Assembly: GCA_014360105.1 (NCBI GenBank)
Contig: JACIYD010000108.1
Coordinates: 1-5,952 of the forward strand
DNA from: Clostridia bacterium
GTDB lineage: Bacteria; Bacillota; DSM-521; Neomoorellales; SLTJ01
Direction of reading: 5' to 3'
Length of the DNA stretch: 5,952 bases
Both the position numbers and the translations under genes were made by a program. Below, piece after piece: positions 1-5,811 of this stretch. The notes below the pieces were generated by a model. That model did no database searches and had not been told where the DNA came from. It worked only from the letters and a program-made list of their open reading frames with translations. Every line of letters starts with the position of its first letter. Within the stretch, counting starts at the first letter, position 1.

Positions 1-13
1 CAGGCGAAAACAT
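1..13 (-). CDS. Start of an unidentified gene downstream of lgt (partial)
   Basis: Reading the minus strand, an ATG at 13-11 is followed by codons for Phe, Ser and Pro before the window ends. Immediately upstream is GGAGGTGAT (15-23), a near-perfect complement of the 16S rRNA anti-Shine-Dalgarno tail, with the GGAGG core 5 nt from the ATG. That site is the main evidence for a real start. Too little coding sequence is visible to name a product. It lies 95 bp after the lgt stop on the same strand, so it could be read through from the operon or have its own promoter in the AT-rich gap. Confidence 0.55.
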
Positions 14-14
14 T

Positions 15-23
15 ATCACCTCC
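15..23 (-). promoter_or_regulatory. Strong ribosome binding site for the gene starting at 13
   Basis: GGAGGTGAT on the minus strand is a nine-base match to the consensus Shine-Dalgarno extension. It is one of the strongest sites in the window, and it is what identifies the ATG at 13-11 as a start. Confidence 0.6.
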
Positions 24-33
24 AAGACCCGGG

Positions 34-79
34 TAGCCCTTTCACTTTTCCCCCCATTATTCGCTGCCAAGCAGGGCTA
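34..79 (-). repeat. Inverted repeat in the lgt-downstream gap
   Basis: TAGCCCT (34-40) and AGGGCTA (73-79) are perfect 7-nt inverted arms separated by 32 nt. A further GG/CC pairing is possible outside a 2-nt bulge (32-33 with 82-83). A small inner CTGC/GCAG hairpin overlaps the distal arm. No T-run follows on the minus strand, so it does not look like an intrinsic terminator for lgt. It lies 10 nt upstream of the ribosome binding site of the next gene and could be a leader structure. With arms this short, chance is also possible. Confidence 0.35.
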
Positions 80-108
80 TTCCTACTGGGATCAATAAAT
101 TTAAATTT

Positions 109-861
109 TCAAACCTCCCTTTTCGCCCGCTGCATAAAATACCAGGCGAAAAGCATCACCGGTGGCGTTGCCAGTTGGGCCAGGGTAAAAAAACCGAGAC
201 CAAACCGGACCGATTCCATACCCCAGACGACCAGCGGCATCTCGCGGATGCTCTCCTCGATGGCGCCGCGCAACAATTGATGATAGAAAATAAAAGACCA
301 GAACTGATAGCCCGGCGGCGGCCCTTTCCGCGCCAGGTAGACGTAGCGGACCAGGAGGACGAGCGCCAGGGCCATGGCGATCGGCTGTGCCGGCCAGCGT
401 CCGAACCAGAAGTCGGTGAAACGGCCCAGCACCTCCTGGTTGAAAATATTGGCCAGGCGGATGGCGGCGTAACCAAGGGCGAGGCCGGGTACCGCCAGGT
501 CCGCCAGCCGGTGAATGCTCAGCCCACGGCGCGCCGTGTAAAACCACCCGGCGAGAAAGCCGCCCAGGAGGCCGCCGTGCCAGGCAAGACCTCCCTGCCA
601 AATGCGCAAGACCTGAAGCGGGTCGGTGATAAACCAGGACGGGTTATTCGCCGCAACGAAAAGGAGACGCGCACCCGCCACCCCGGCCACGATGACAATG
701 AGGGCGAGATTAAGAAGGAAATCTTCTTCCAGCCCCCGGCGCTTCCCCTCCCGTACCAGGTACCAGGTACCGGCAAGAAAAGAGAGGGCCATAAAGAGGC
801 CGTACCAGCGCACGGCGAGCGGTCCCCAGCGCAAAACATAGGGATCCAGGTCCAGCAGCAA
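109..861 (-). CDS. lgt: Prolipoprotein diacylglyceryl transferase (divergent)
   Basis: Lgt is an inner-membrane enzyme that moves diacylglyceryl from phosphatidylglycerol to the lipobox cysteine of exported prolipoproteins, the first step of lipoprotein maturation. The 250-aa product is multi-spanning, with hydrophobic stretches near residues 17-33, 50-70, 92-109, 120-140, 160-176 and 219-242. Family landmarks are the N-terminal RWYGLF (19-23 region), WHGGLLGG with His95 (equivalent to the essential E. coli His103), and the signature region at 134-146 with Arg135, Asn138, Asn141 and Glu143. An Arg/Glu-rich segment at 198-206 sits where the family has its C-terminal catalytic arginine. Two signature positions are unusual: Ile134 replaces Gly and Ile139 replaces Phe. 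The start is TTG (861-859), 1 nt after the DUF4340 stop and 6 nt after GGGGAGGG. It is the last gene of the ABC/GldG/DUF4340 operon. The family call is secure; full activity is inferred. Confidence 0.9.
   Translation of the reverse strand: MLLDLDPYVLRWGPLAVRWYGLFMALSFLAGTWYLVREGKRRGLEEDFLLNLALIVIVAGVAGARLLFVAANNPSWFITDPLQVLRIWQGGLAWHGGLLGGFLAGWFYTARRGLSIHRLADLAVPGLALGYAAIRLANIFNQEVLGRFTDFWFGRWPAQPIAMALALVLLVRYVYLARKGPPPGYQFWSFIFYHQLLRGAIEESIREMPLVVWGMESVRFGLGFFTLAQLATPPVMLFAWYFMQRAKREV
753..771. repeat. Short tandem heptamer within lgt
   Basis: On the plus strand GTACCAG occurs twice in direct succession, followed by GTACC, giving 2.7 copies of a 7-nt unit. It encodes Gly-Thr-Trp-Tyr-Leu-Val near residues 31-36 of Lgt. 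Gain or loss of one unit would shift the frame. The copy number is too low to call it a hypermutable locus. Confidence 0.6.
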
Positions 862-862
862 G

Positions 863-1825
863 CTATTCCCTCCCCTGCAGTAGTTCCGTTGCGGCCGCCT
901 GCAATTCTTCTACGCTTCTCGCCTCTACCAGGTAGACCCAGGGATGGTCCGCCAGTTTGGCATAATAGAGAGGCCGGCCGGGAGCGCGCTTGCCCAGCAG
1001 CAGTTCGCGGCGCAGTGAGCCGTCCGCGGTGGCCAGCTTAGCCACAAGCCAGGGGCGATCGAGGCCCCAGCCGGCCAGAGCGGCCGTCTCCGGCCGGTCC
1101 GAGACGAATTCCCGCGCCTCCATGAACGTCACCCGGTTGATGAAGGTACGCACCTTGCCGGCATCGACCTCACCTTCCCCGGGGACGGAGAGAAACCAAC
1201 GTTCTTCTTTTCGCCGTGCGGCCAGCCGCCGCCCGTCCCAGGCCACCTCCACCGCGCCCACCTCCGGCGTAGGCAGTTCGGCGAGGTAACGTTCCCGCCA
1301 GTCGTCCACCTTACCGGCGCAATCGTCTATTACCCACCCCGGCACCGTATAGATCTCCGGCCGGCCACCGAGCCGGGCATAGAAAAGGCGCTCGCCCCCG
1401 CTACCCGTGACCGGTACCGCTTCGCCCACCGCCAGCGCCAGCAGCGTTTGTCCGCCTCCCCGCAGTTCGATCTGCCACGCCGGGCGCTCCAGCCCGAAGG
1501 CCCCCGCCTCCGCTTCTGTCGCGGCTACCGGCTTCCCCCGTAAGTTCGCCAGCGTCTGCAGCAGGTATTCGAGCCGCGTATCGTTGGCCGGCAGATGCTG
1601 TGGTTCCAGCCACCAGGCAAACCCGTCCGTCGGACGGCGCTTGAAAAGAAGTTTTCCCTCCGGCCCGCCGATTTCGATCTCATCTACCGCACCCGTCTCG
1701 AACGTTGCCAGCCGTGGCTCCTCTTTTCCGTCGGCCGCAGGTTCCCGGCGGTCAACCTCGAGCACGTAGAAAAGCAAAAGAGCAAAGACCGCCGCCGCGG
1801 CAAGCGGCAGCCACCAACGCCTCAC
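863..1825 (-). CDS. DUF4340 domain membrane-anchored protein
   Basis: A 320-aa protein of unknown biochemical function, matching the DUF4340 family often encoded next to GldG-type ABC auxiliary genes. One transmembrane helix at about residues 5-22 (after Arg-Arg-Trp-Trp) is followed by a charged, soluble and presumably extracytoplasmic domain. The domain contains two related halves: a GLERP block at 111-115 leading to RLFYARL (146-152) and EIYTV (157-161), and a GLDRP block at 254-258 leading to RPLYYAKL (284-291) and WVYLV (296-300). No catalytic motif or lipobox cysteine is seen. The start is set at the GTG 1825-1823, which overlaps the GldG stop in a GTGA arrangement and has GGAGGAGG 8 nt upstream. 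The frame stays open to 1996, but the extra N-terminus overlaps the GldG C-terminus and is rich in Arg/His, unlike this family. It probably works with GldG on the outer face of the membrane. Confidence 0.82.
   Translation of the reverse strand: MRRWWLPLAAAAVFALLLFYVLEVDRREPAADGKEEPRLATFETGAVDEIEIGGPEGKLLFKRRPTDGFAWWLEPQHLPANDTRLEYLLQTLANLRGKPVAATEAEAGAFGLERPAWQIELRGGGQTLLALAVGEAVPVTGSGGERLFYARLGGRPEIYTVPGWVIDDCAGKVDDWRERYLAELPTPEVGAVEVAWDGRRLAARRKEERWFLSVPGEGEVDAGKVRTFINRVTFMEAREFVSDRPETAALAGWGLDRPWLVAKLATADGSLRRELLLGKRAPGRPLYYAKLADHPWVYLVEARSVEELQAAATELLQGRE
868..875 (-). promoter_or_regulatory. Ribosome binding site deciding the TTG start of lgt
   Basis: GGGGAGGG lies inside the last codons of the DUF4340 gene, 6 nt from the TTG at 861-859. 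It supports this unusual start and predicts translational coupling: ribosomes ending the DUF4340 gene at 863 would be positioned to begin lgt. Confidence 0.7.
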
Positions 1826-3234
1826 TTCGCCCGCCTCCTCCACCAGAGCCCCAGGCCGCAGGCAAGCAATGCCCCCGGCAAGAAGAAGGTGGTGCCGTAG
1901 AAAATAAGCACGGCGTCGGTGGGCTCCAGAGTGACCAGCCGGGGTGATTCTGCCTTCGGCCGGATGGTGAGCATCTGCTCTTCGCCGAGCAGCCAATTGA
2001 TCGCGTTTACCAGAAAGTCCGCGTTACCCTGGAAGCCCAGGGCCTGCTGCCGGGCCAGCGTTGCATTGCCGACCACTACCGCCACGGGCCGTCCCGTGGC
2101 CGCGCCGTCGTCGGTCGCCTCGCTTGCCTTTCCCCCATCTGCGGCCGGCTTTAGCCGGCTCACCGCCAGAGCATAGTTAAGCGGACCGGGAAGGTCAGCC
2201 GCATCCCGTTGTGCCTTGGGTGCCGCCAGGTTGGTCTCACCCCAGGCGCGCTCGCTCGAGCGGAGCAGGGGCCGCACTTCAAACTGCTTTTCCGCTCCCG
2301 GAGAAGCCGCCAGGCTGCGGGCCCGCGGCAGCACCAGATTGACCTTTTGCTGTAACATTTTCTCCGTAATCGGGTGCTCCTGCAAAAGCGGCAGGGGACT
2401 GAGCGCATCGAAGAAGAAAGCCCGCTCCGGGTCGACTACCAGGTCCCGGTGCAGCGTCACGCCGGCGGCGGCAAGCACCCCCTCCAACTGCGGCAGCGGC
2501 CGCGGCAGGGGGTCAACGAGGGCAAGCAACCGGCCGCCCCCGGCCAAGTAGTCGCGCAGGGCCGCCACCTCCTGGGGGGCTAAGTCTTGCTGCGGACCGG
2601 CAAGGACCACCGCCGCCGCATCCTGCGGCAACCGGCCCGCCGTGGCCAGGTTAAGGGACTTTACCGTATAGCCCTCCCCCTGGAGATAGTCGCGCAGCGC
2701 GGCGAGGTCTCCCTCCAGACTTCCCTCCCCGTGCCCTTCGAGGAAATAAACTACCGCCCCGCTCTGGTGTAGCAGGTCGAGGATCGCCCGCGTGACGGCC
2801 TGCTCCCCCCGGAATTCCGTCTCGTAAGGATTGGTGCCCGGAGCAAAGATGTTATACGGTTCGACCTTGCGGCTCTTCTGCCCCCGCTCCACCACTACTG
2901 TGTTGTAGTACTGCACCCCGTATTCCCGCGCCCGTGCCGGTTCGGCCACCGGGTCGACCAGTTCCAGCTTTACGCGGGGCGAGGCGTAGGTGTACTCGCG
3001 CAACAGGTCTTCCACTTGTTTCGCCTCTTCCGTACCCTTTTCCAGAAAGGCAAGCAACCGCACGGGTTCTTCCAGGCGTGCCAAGACTTCCCTGGTCTGA
3101 GTGGAAAGGCTGTATTTCTTACCGGCCGTGAGGTCCAGGCGCAAGTGGTGTCTTGCGCCCAAGACGTTAGCCAGGACCAGGATTCCCAAAATGCTCGCCA
3201 CCAGCACCCAGCGCTGACTCGTTCTCTGCCACAT
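1822..3234 (-). CDS. GldG-like ABC transporter auxiliary protein
   Basis: A 470-aa member of the GldG/ABC-type auxiliary family (ABC_transp_aux). In Bacteroidetes, GldG accompanies GldA and GldF. In other phyla the same trio is common and its substrate is unknown. Visible parts are an N-terminal helix at 9-26, the family-typical block RLDLTAGKKYSLS (32-44), and a large extracytoplasmic region. That region includes a thioredoxin-like stretch at about 58-95 and YFLEGHGEGSLEG (163-175), the FxxGHGE element typical of the family. A flexible Ala/Gly/Asp-rich segment (364-382) precedes VAVVVGNATLA (384-394). A C-terminal helix at about 442-463 ends in Trp-Trp-Arg-Arg-Arg, a likely cytoplasmic anchor. 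The start is the ATG at 3234-3232, 8 nt after GAGGGGGA. A frame extension to 3276 would overlap the permease C-terminus and lacks a good binding site. The gene begins 14 nt after the permease stop. Confidence 0.87.
   Translation of the reverse strand: MWQRTSQRWVLVASILGILVLANVLGARHHLRLDLTAGKKYSLSTQTREVLARLEEPVRLLAFLEKGTEEAKQVEDLLREYTYASPRVKLELVDPVAEPARAREYGVQYYNTVVVERGQKSRKVEPYNIFAPGTNPYETEFRGEQAVTRAILDLLHQSGAVVYFLEGHGEGSLEGDLAALRDYLQGEGYTVKSLNLATAGRLPQDAAAVVLAGPQQDLAPQEVAALRDYLAGGGRLLALVDPLPRPLPQLEGVLAAAGVTLHRDLVVDPERAFFFDALSPLPLLQEHPITEKMLQQKVNLVLPRARSLAASPGAEKQFEVRPLLRSSERAWGETNLAAPKAQRDAADLPGPLNYALAVSRLKPAADGGKASEATDDGAATGRPVAVVVGNATLARQQALGFQGNADFLVNAINWLLGEEQMLTIRPKAESPRLVTLEPTDAVLIFYGTTFFLPGALLACGLGLWWRRRAK
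1834..1841 (-). promoter_or_regulatory. Ribosome binding site deciding the GTG start of the DUF4340 gene
   Basis: GGAGGAGG lies inside the last GldG codons, 8 nt from the GTG at 1825-1823. This fixes the start 57 codons inside the longest open frame and links translation of the two genes. Confidence 0.72.
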
Positions 3235-3248
3235 CCCGCTCTTCCCCC

Positions 3249-3959
3249 TCAGCTCCCGTGGCGCGCTTTCAAGCACTCGGCGGCCAGCAGGAGAAAGGCG
3301 CCGATAAAGCTGCCAAAGTAAAGGAGGTGCTGCGTATCAACGACTCCCTTGAGGAAGTCCTCGTAGTGACCGACGGCGGTGACAAACTGGGCCACCTCAC
3401 CGACCCGGCCGCCCAGCGCCTGGGCGAGCCAGCCGATAATCCAAAAGCCAAGGAGCAGGCCAAAGCCCAGGAGGCCGGCCACCATCTGGCTGCCGGTAAG
3501 CGCGGAGGCAAAGAGGCCAACCGCCAGGTAGGCCAGGCCCAGCAAGAGAAAGCCCAGGTAGCCTCCCCAGATCGCCCCCCAGTCGGGCTGGCCGCTGCGC
3601 GCCAGGATCAGGGCGTAAAGAAGCGTGCACCCCAGGCCGATCAGGAAGATGGCGGCGGCGGCCAGATACTTGCCCACAAGCACCTGTCCCACCGTCACCG
3701 GGGCGGTAAGCAGGAATTCCGCCGTACCCCGCTGCTCTTCCTCGGCCCAGAGCCGCATCGTCAGAATGGGGACGAGAAACATTAAGATGAGGCCCATATT
3801 ACTGAAATAGGCCCCCAGGTCGGCCAGCCGCGTTGCCAAGAGCACGACGCTGAAAAGGTAGCCTCCGATCGCGAGGAAAACGGCCAGCACCACGTAGGCC
3901 AGCGGCGAGTAAAGATAGCTCCGCAGCTCGCGGCAAAAAACGAACCACATCCCGCGCAT
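3249..3959 (-). CDS. ABC-2 type permease, GldF-like
   Basis: A 236-aa integral membrane subunit with about six helices (roughly 19-40, 54-70, 95-119, 131-152, 158-178 and 212-228). This is the usual size and topology of ABC-2 permeases of the GldF/NosY kind. The most diagnostic element is the stretch at 60-87: FLVPILTMRLWAEEE followed by RGT and LLTAPV. This Glu-rich loop after the second helix is a hallmark of the family and probably contacts the ATPase. The stretch HYEDFLKGVVDTQ with LLYF (198-215) before the last helix is also family-typical. The ATG start shares one base with the ATPase stop (TGATG at 3959), so the two subunits should be made in step. A second ATG three codons in is possible but has no better binding site. 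It should pair as a dimer with the ATPase encoded upstream; the substrate is unknown. Confidence 0.88.
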   Translation of the reverse strand: MRGMWFVFCRELRSYLYSPLAYVVLAVFLAIGGYLFSVVLLATRLADLGAYFSNMGLILMFLVPILTMRLWAEEEQRGTAEFLLTAPVTVGQVLVGKYLAAAAIFLIGLGCTLLYALILARSGQPDWGAIWGGYLGFLLLGLAYLAVGLFASALTGSQMVAGLLGFGLLLGFWIIGWLAQALGGRVGEVAQFVTAVGHYEDFLKGVVDTQHLLYFGSFIGAFLLLAAECLKARHGS

Positions 3960-4927
3960 CAGTTCGGGTTCCCCCCACCGTTTGCAGGTTCTTCTTCGGT
4001 CACCAGTTGCAGGAAGACCTCCTCCAGGGAAAGCTGATGCCGCCGCATTTCCAGGAGCGGCCAGCCGCGGGCGGCCAAAGCAAAGAAAAGTTCTTCCCGC
4101 ACGTCCTCACCCGGCAGCAATTCAAGGAAGTACGTTGCGGCAGGTTCCTGTCCGGGCCGCCCGTCGGCCTGCCGCACGGCGCGAACCCCGGGCAAGGCGG
4201 CCAGTAGCGCCGCCACTTCCGCCACCGGCCCTTTCACCGTCACCTCCAACTGCCGCCCGCCCGTCGCCGCCGCCAGGCTTGCCGGCGTCCCCTGCGCCGC
4301 AATCCGCCCTTGGTTGAGGATGAGGACACGCTGGCATAGCTGGTTTACTTCCGGCAAAATGTGGGAACTGAGGATGACGGTGTGCTGGGCGGCCAGCTCC
4401 TTGATCAGCCGGCGCATCTCGGCGATCTGCACCGGGTCAAGGCCGACGGTCGGTTCGTCCAGGACCAGCAGCTCCGGGCTACCGAGCAGGGCCTGGGCCA
4501 ATCCCACCCGCTGGCGGTAGCCGCGGGAAAGATTGCCGATAAGCCGGCCGGCCACGTCCGCCACGCCGGCCTCTTCCATCACGCGGGCCACTTCCCGCAC
4601 CAGCCCCTGGCGGCGCAGGCCCTTGAGGCTGGCCGCAAACCCCAGATACTCCCTTACCGTCAGCTCCGGGTAAAGGGGCGGGTTCTCGGGAAGGTAGCCG
4701 AGACGCTGCTTCACCGCCAGCGGTGCGGTCGCGACGTCAAAACCGGCTACCTTGATCCTGCCGGTGGTCGGCGGCATATAACCGGTGATCAAACGTAGAG
4801 TGGTCGTTTTTCCCGCCCCGTTGGGGCCAAGGAGGCCGAAGATCTCGCCCTGCTCCACCGTGAAGCTCAAGTCCTGTACGGCAACCGTAGGGCCAAAGCG
4901 CTTGCTTACTCCCTCAACCGTGAGCAC
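3959..4927 (-). CDS. ABC transporter ATP-binding protein, GldA-like
   Basis: A 322-aa ATPase that powers the adjacent ABC-2 permease from the cytoplasmic face. From the chosen start: Walker A GPNGAGKT at 34-41, Q-loop region YLPENPPLY at 78-86 with Glu81 where many ABC proteins have Gln, signature NLSRGYRQR at 132-140 (Arg-Gly-Tyr in place of Gly-Gly-Gln), Walker B LLVLDEPT at 153-160 with catalytic Glu158, D-loop GLDP at 162-165, and switch His189 in LSSHIL. Residues 225-310 form the extra C-terminal domain common in this exporter subgroup (DUF4162-like). The first in-frame GTG (4933-4931) directly abuts the Shine-Dalgarno GGGGGAGG. The next GTG (4927-4925) lies 6 nt away and is preferred; the difference is two residues. 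The stop overlaps the permease ATG by 1 nt. All ATP-site residues are present, so an active enzyme is expected. Confidence 0.93.
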   Translation of the reverse strand: MLTVEGVSKRFGPTVAVQDLSFTVEQGEIFGLLGPNGAGKTTTLRLITGYMPPTTGRIKVAGFDVATAPLAVKQRLGYLPENPPLYPELTVREYLGFAASLKGLRRQGLVREVARVMEEAGVADVAGRLIGNLSRGYRQRVGLAQALLGSPELLVLDEPTVGLDPVQIAEMRRLIKELAAQHTVILSSHILPEVNQLCQRVLILNQGRIAAQGTPASLAAATGGRQLEVTVKGPVAEVAALLAALPGVRAVRQADGRPGQEPAATYFLELLPGEDVREELFFALAARGWPLLEMRRHQLSLEEVFLQLVTEEEPANGGGNPN

Positions 4928-4933
4928 GCGCAC

Positions 4934-4941
4934 CCTCCCCC
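4934..4941 (-). promoter_or_regulatory. Ribosome binding site deciding the ATPase start
   Basis: GGGGGAGG abuts the upstream GTG (4933) with no spacer but stands 6 nt from the GTG at 4927. Ribosome geometry therefore favours the inner start. Confidence 0.65.
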
Positions 4942-5026
4942 AAAATTCCAGTACCTGGCATGGTTTTTGCTAAGAAATCTCAGTTTCTGGGGCTTTCGGT
5001 CGGCGCCCCGCCTTTAGCCAAGCGGC

Positions 5027-5728
5027 CTACGAAACGCCGGTCACCGCCGCTGCACTGACGGCGCGGATCAGGCCGATGGGCGTCTGCTGCGCACCCTGGC
5101 CCAGCGGGTTATCCCGCAAGATCGCCACCAGCAGATCGTTTTCCACCCCCGGTGAGGCACCCAGCACCGTCCCGCCCAAGTCGTTGATATCCACGATGGC
5201 CACCGGCAGGCCTACGTGCGCCGCGATGCGGCAGGCCACCTTCTCCGGATCTTTCGGCCCCAAGACCACGCAAGTGTTGTACGGCGGCAGGGTGTAGGGC
5301 GTGGGGCCGTCAATGGCGGCGACCGCCCGGCCCGCAACGCGGTAAAAATCACCACGGCGGCCGAGGAGCTTGCCTAGGGCACCGATAAAAGCGGCCAGCA
5401 AAATACGCCACAGCCCGACCTCCCGGATGGCCATTTCCATCGTCTCGGGAATGCCCAGGCCGATGCCGTAGCTGACCTTACGCACGAAACGGCAGAGCAG
5501 GCGGGCCCAGAACCCCGGCCGGATTTTCTCCAGCGGGATGGCCCGGCCCTGGGTTGCCGCTACCGCTTTCTCGCTGATAAAAATGATGTCGCCGGGCCGG
5601 GCCAACGGCAGCGCGTAGGCGGCCACCACCTCTTCAATACGGTCGGCGGCGGTAAGTACGTGTGTACGCACCGGGATCCTTAGATAAGCCTGCCCGCGCG
5701 CCTCGATGATCGCCTGTTTCTCCCCCAC
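5027..5728 (-). CDS. CofE-like F420-0:L-glutamate ligase family protein
   Basis: A 233-aa protein resembling the F420-0:gamma-glutamyl ligase family (CofE, F420_ligase domain). CofE adds glutamate to coenzyme F420-0 using GTP. Family-like blocks are the N-terminal hexad RIPVRTHVLT (17-26), PGDIIFISEKAVA (45-57) with QGR (60-62), and the C-terminal VAIVDINDLGGTVLGAS (176-192), followed by a conserved-looking NPLGQGAQQTPIG (207-219). The middle (70-135) holds an amphipathic or hydrophobic segment around 106-123, LWRILLAAFIGALGKLLG, which I do not associate with archaeal CofE. The start is GTG 5728-5726, 7 nt after AGGAGG. No other F420 gene is present. Similar genes occur in Firmicutes not known to make F420, so the true substrate may be another gamma-glutamyl or amide acceptor. 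It is the first gene of the minus-strand run and has its own promoter. Confidence 0.82.
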   Translation of the reverse strand: MGEKQAIIEARGQAYLRIPVRTHVLTAADRIEEVVAAYALPLARPGDIIFISEKAVAATQGRAIPLEKIRPGFWARLLCRFVRKVSYGIGLGIPETMEMAIREVGLWRILLAAFIGALGKLLGRRGDFYRVAGRAVAAIDGPTPYTLPPYNTCVVLGPKDPEKVACRIAAHVGLPVAIVDINDLGGTVLGASPGVENDLLVAILRDNPLGQGAQQTPIGLIRAVSAAAVTGVS

Positions 5729-5735
5729 CGCCTGT

Positions 5736-5741
5736 CCTCCT
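5736..5741 (-). promoter_or_regulatory. Ribosome binding site of the CofE-like gene
   Basis: AGGAGG stands 7 nt upstream of the GTG at 5728-5726. It lies just inside the transcript predicted from the promoter at 5749-5777, leaving a leader of only about 14-16 nt. Confidence 0.7.
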
Positions 5742-5748
5742 GCTGCTC

Positions 5749-5777
5749 ATCTTACCAACCGGCAACCGGGTTGTAAA
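5749..5777 (-). promoter_or_regulatory. Sigma-A type promoter with extended -10 for the CofE-like gene
   Basis: On the minus strand, TTTACA (5772-5777) is a 5/6 match to the -35 consensus. It is followed by a 17-bp spacer and TAAGAT (5749-5754), a 4/6 match to the -10 consensus. TGG immediately before the hexamer supplies the TGn extended -10 element. Transcription should start near 5742. The spacer contains a tandem heptamer (5756-5769). The promoter could also feed the ABC operon by read-through, since the following gap contains no convincing terminator. Confidence 0.68.
5756..5769. repeat. Tandem heptamer in the promoter spacer
   Basis: CAACCGG occurs twice in direct succession between the -35 and -10 boxes of the minus-strand promoter. 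Such a placement could serve a repressor or activator. Two copies of a short GC-rich word could also be chance. Confidence 0.4.
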
Positions 5778-5811
5778 GAGCACTAATTACCAGAGGGTCG
5801 GCGAGAGGAGA

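Noticed and set aside
175..1041. Long plus-strand open frame of 288 codons opposite lgt and the DUF4340 gene
   Set aside because: It lies wholly antisense to two genes with clear families and has no recognisable domain. Its composition is rich in Arg, Pro and Gln, typical of antisense frames in GC-rich DNA.
1826..1996. N-terminal extension of the DUF4340 protein by 57 codons
   Set aside because: It overlaps the GldG C-terminus and has an Arg/His-rich sequence unlike the family. The inner GTG has an ideal ribosome site and GTGA coupling.
3258..3785. Plus-strand open frame of 175 codons opposite the permease
   Set aside because: Antisense to a well-supported membrane protein. The charged, Lys/Gln/Ala-rich translation is the expected reverse of hydrophobic codons.
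3229..3957. Shared 11-base word GCGGGATGTGG at the starts of the permease and GldG genes
   Set aside because: The word covers an ATG and a Trp codon in both genes, but the flanks differ. In the permease the matching ATG is the fourth codon and not the preferred start. Chance is sufficient.
1822..4927. Gliding motility locus
   Set aside because: GldA/F/G-type genes are widespread in non-gliding bacteria, and none of the other gliding genes is present here.
4942..4971. Possible promoter TTAGCA, 17 bp, TGGAAT before the ATPase gene
   Set aside because: The -10 lacks the critical A at position 2 and matches only 4/6. It is too weak to annotate.
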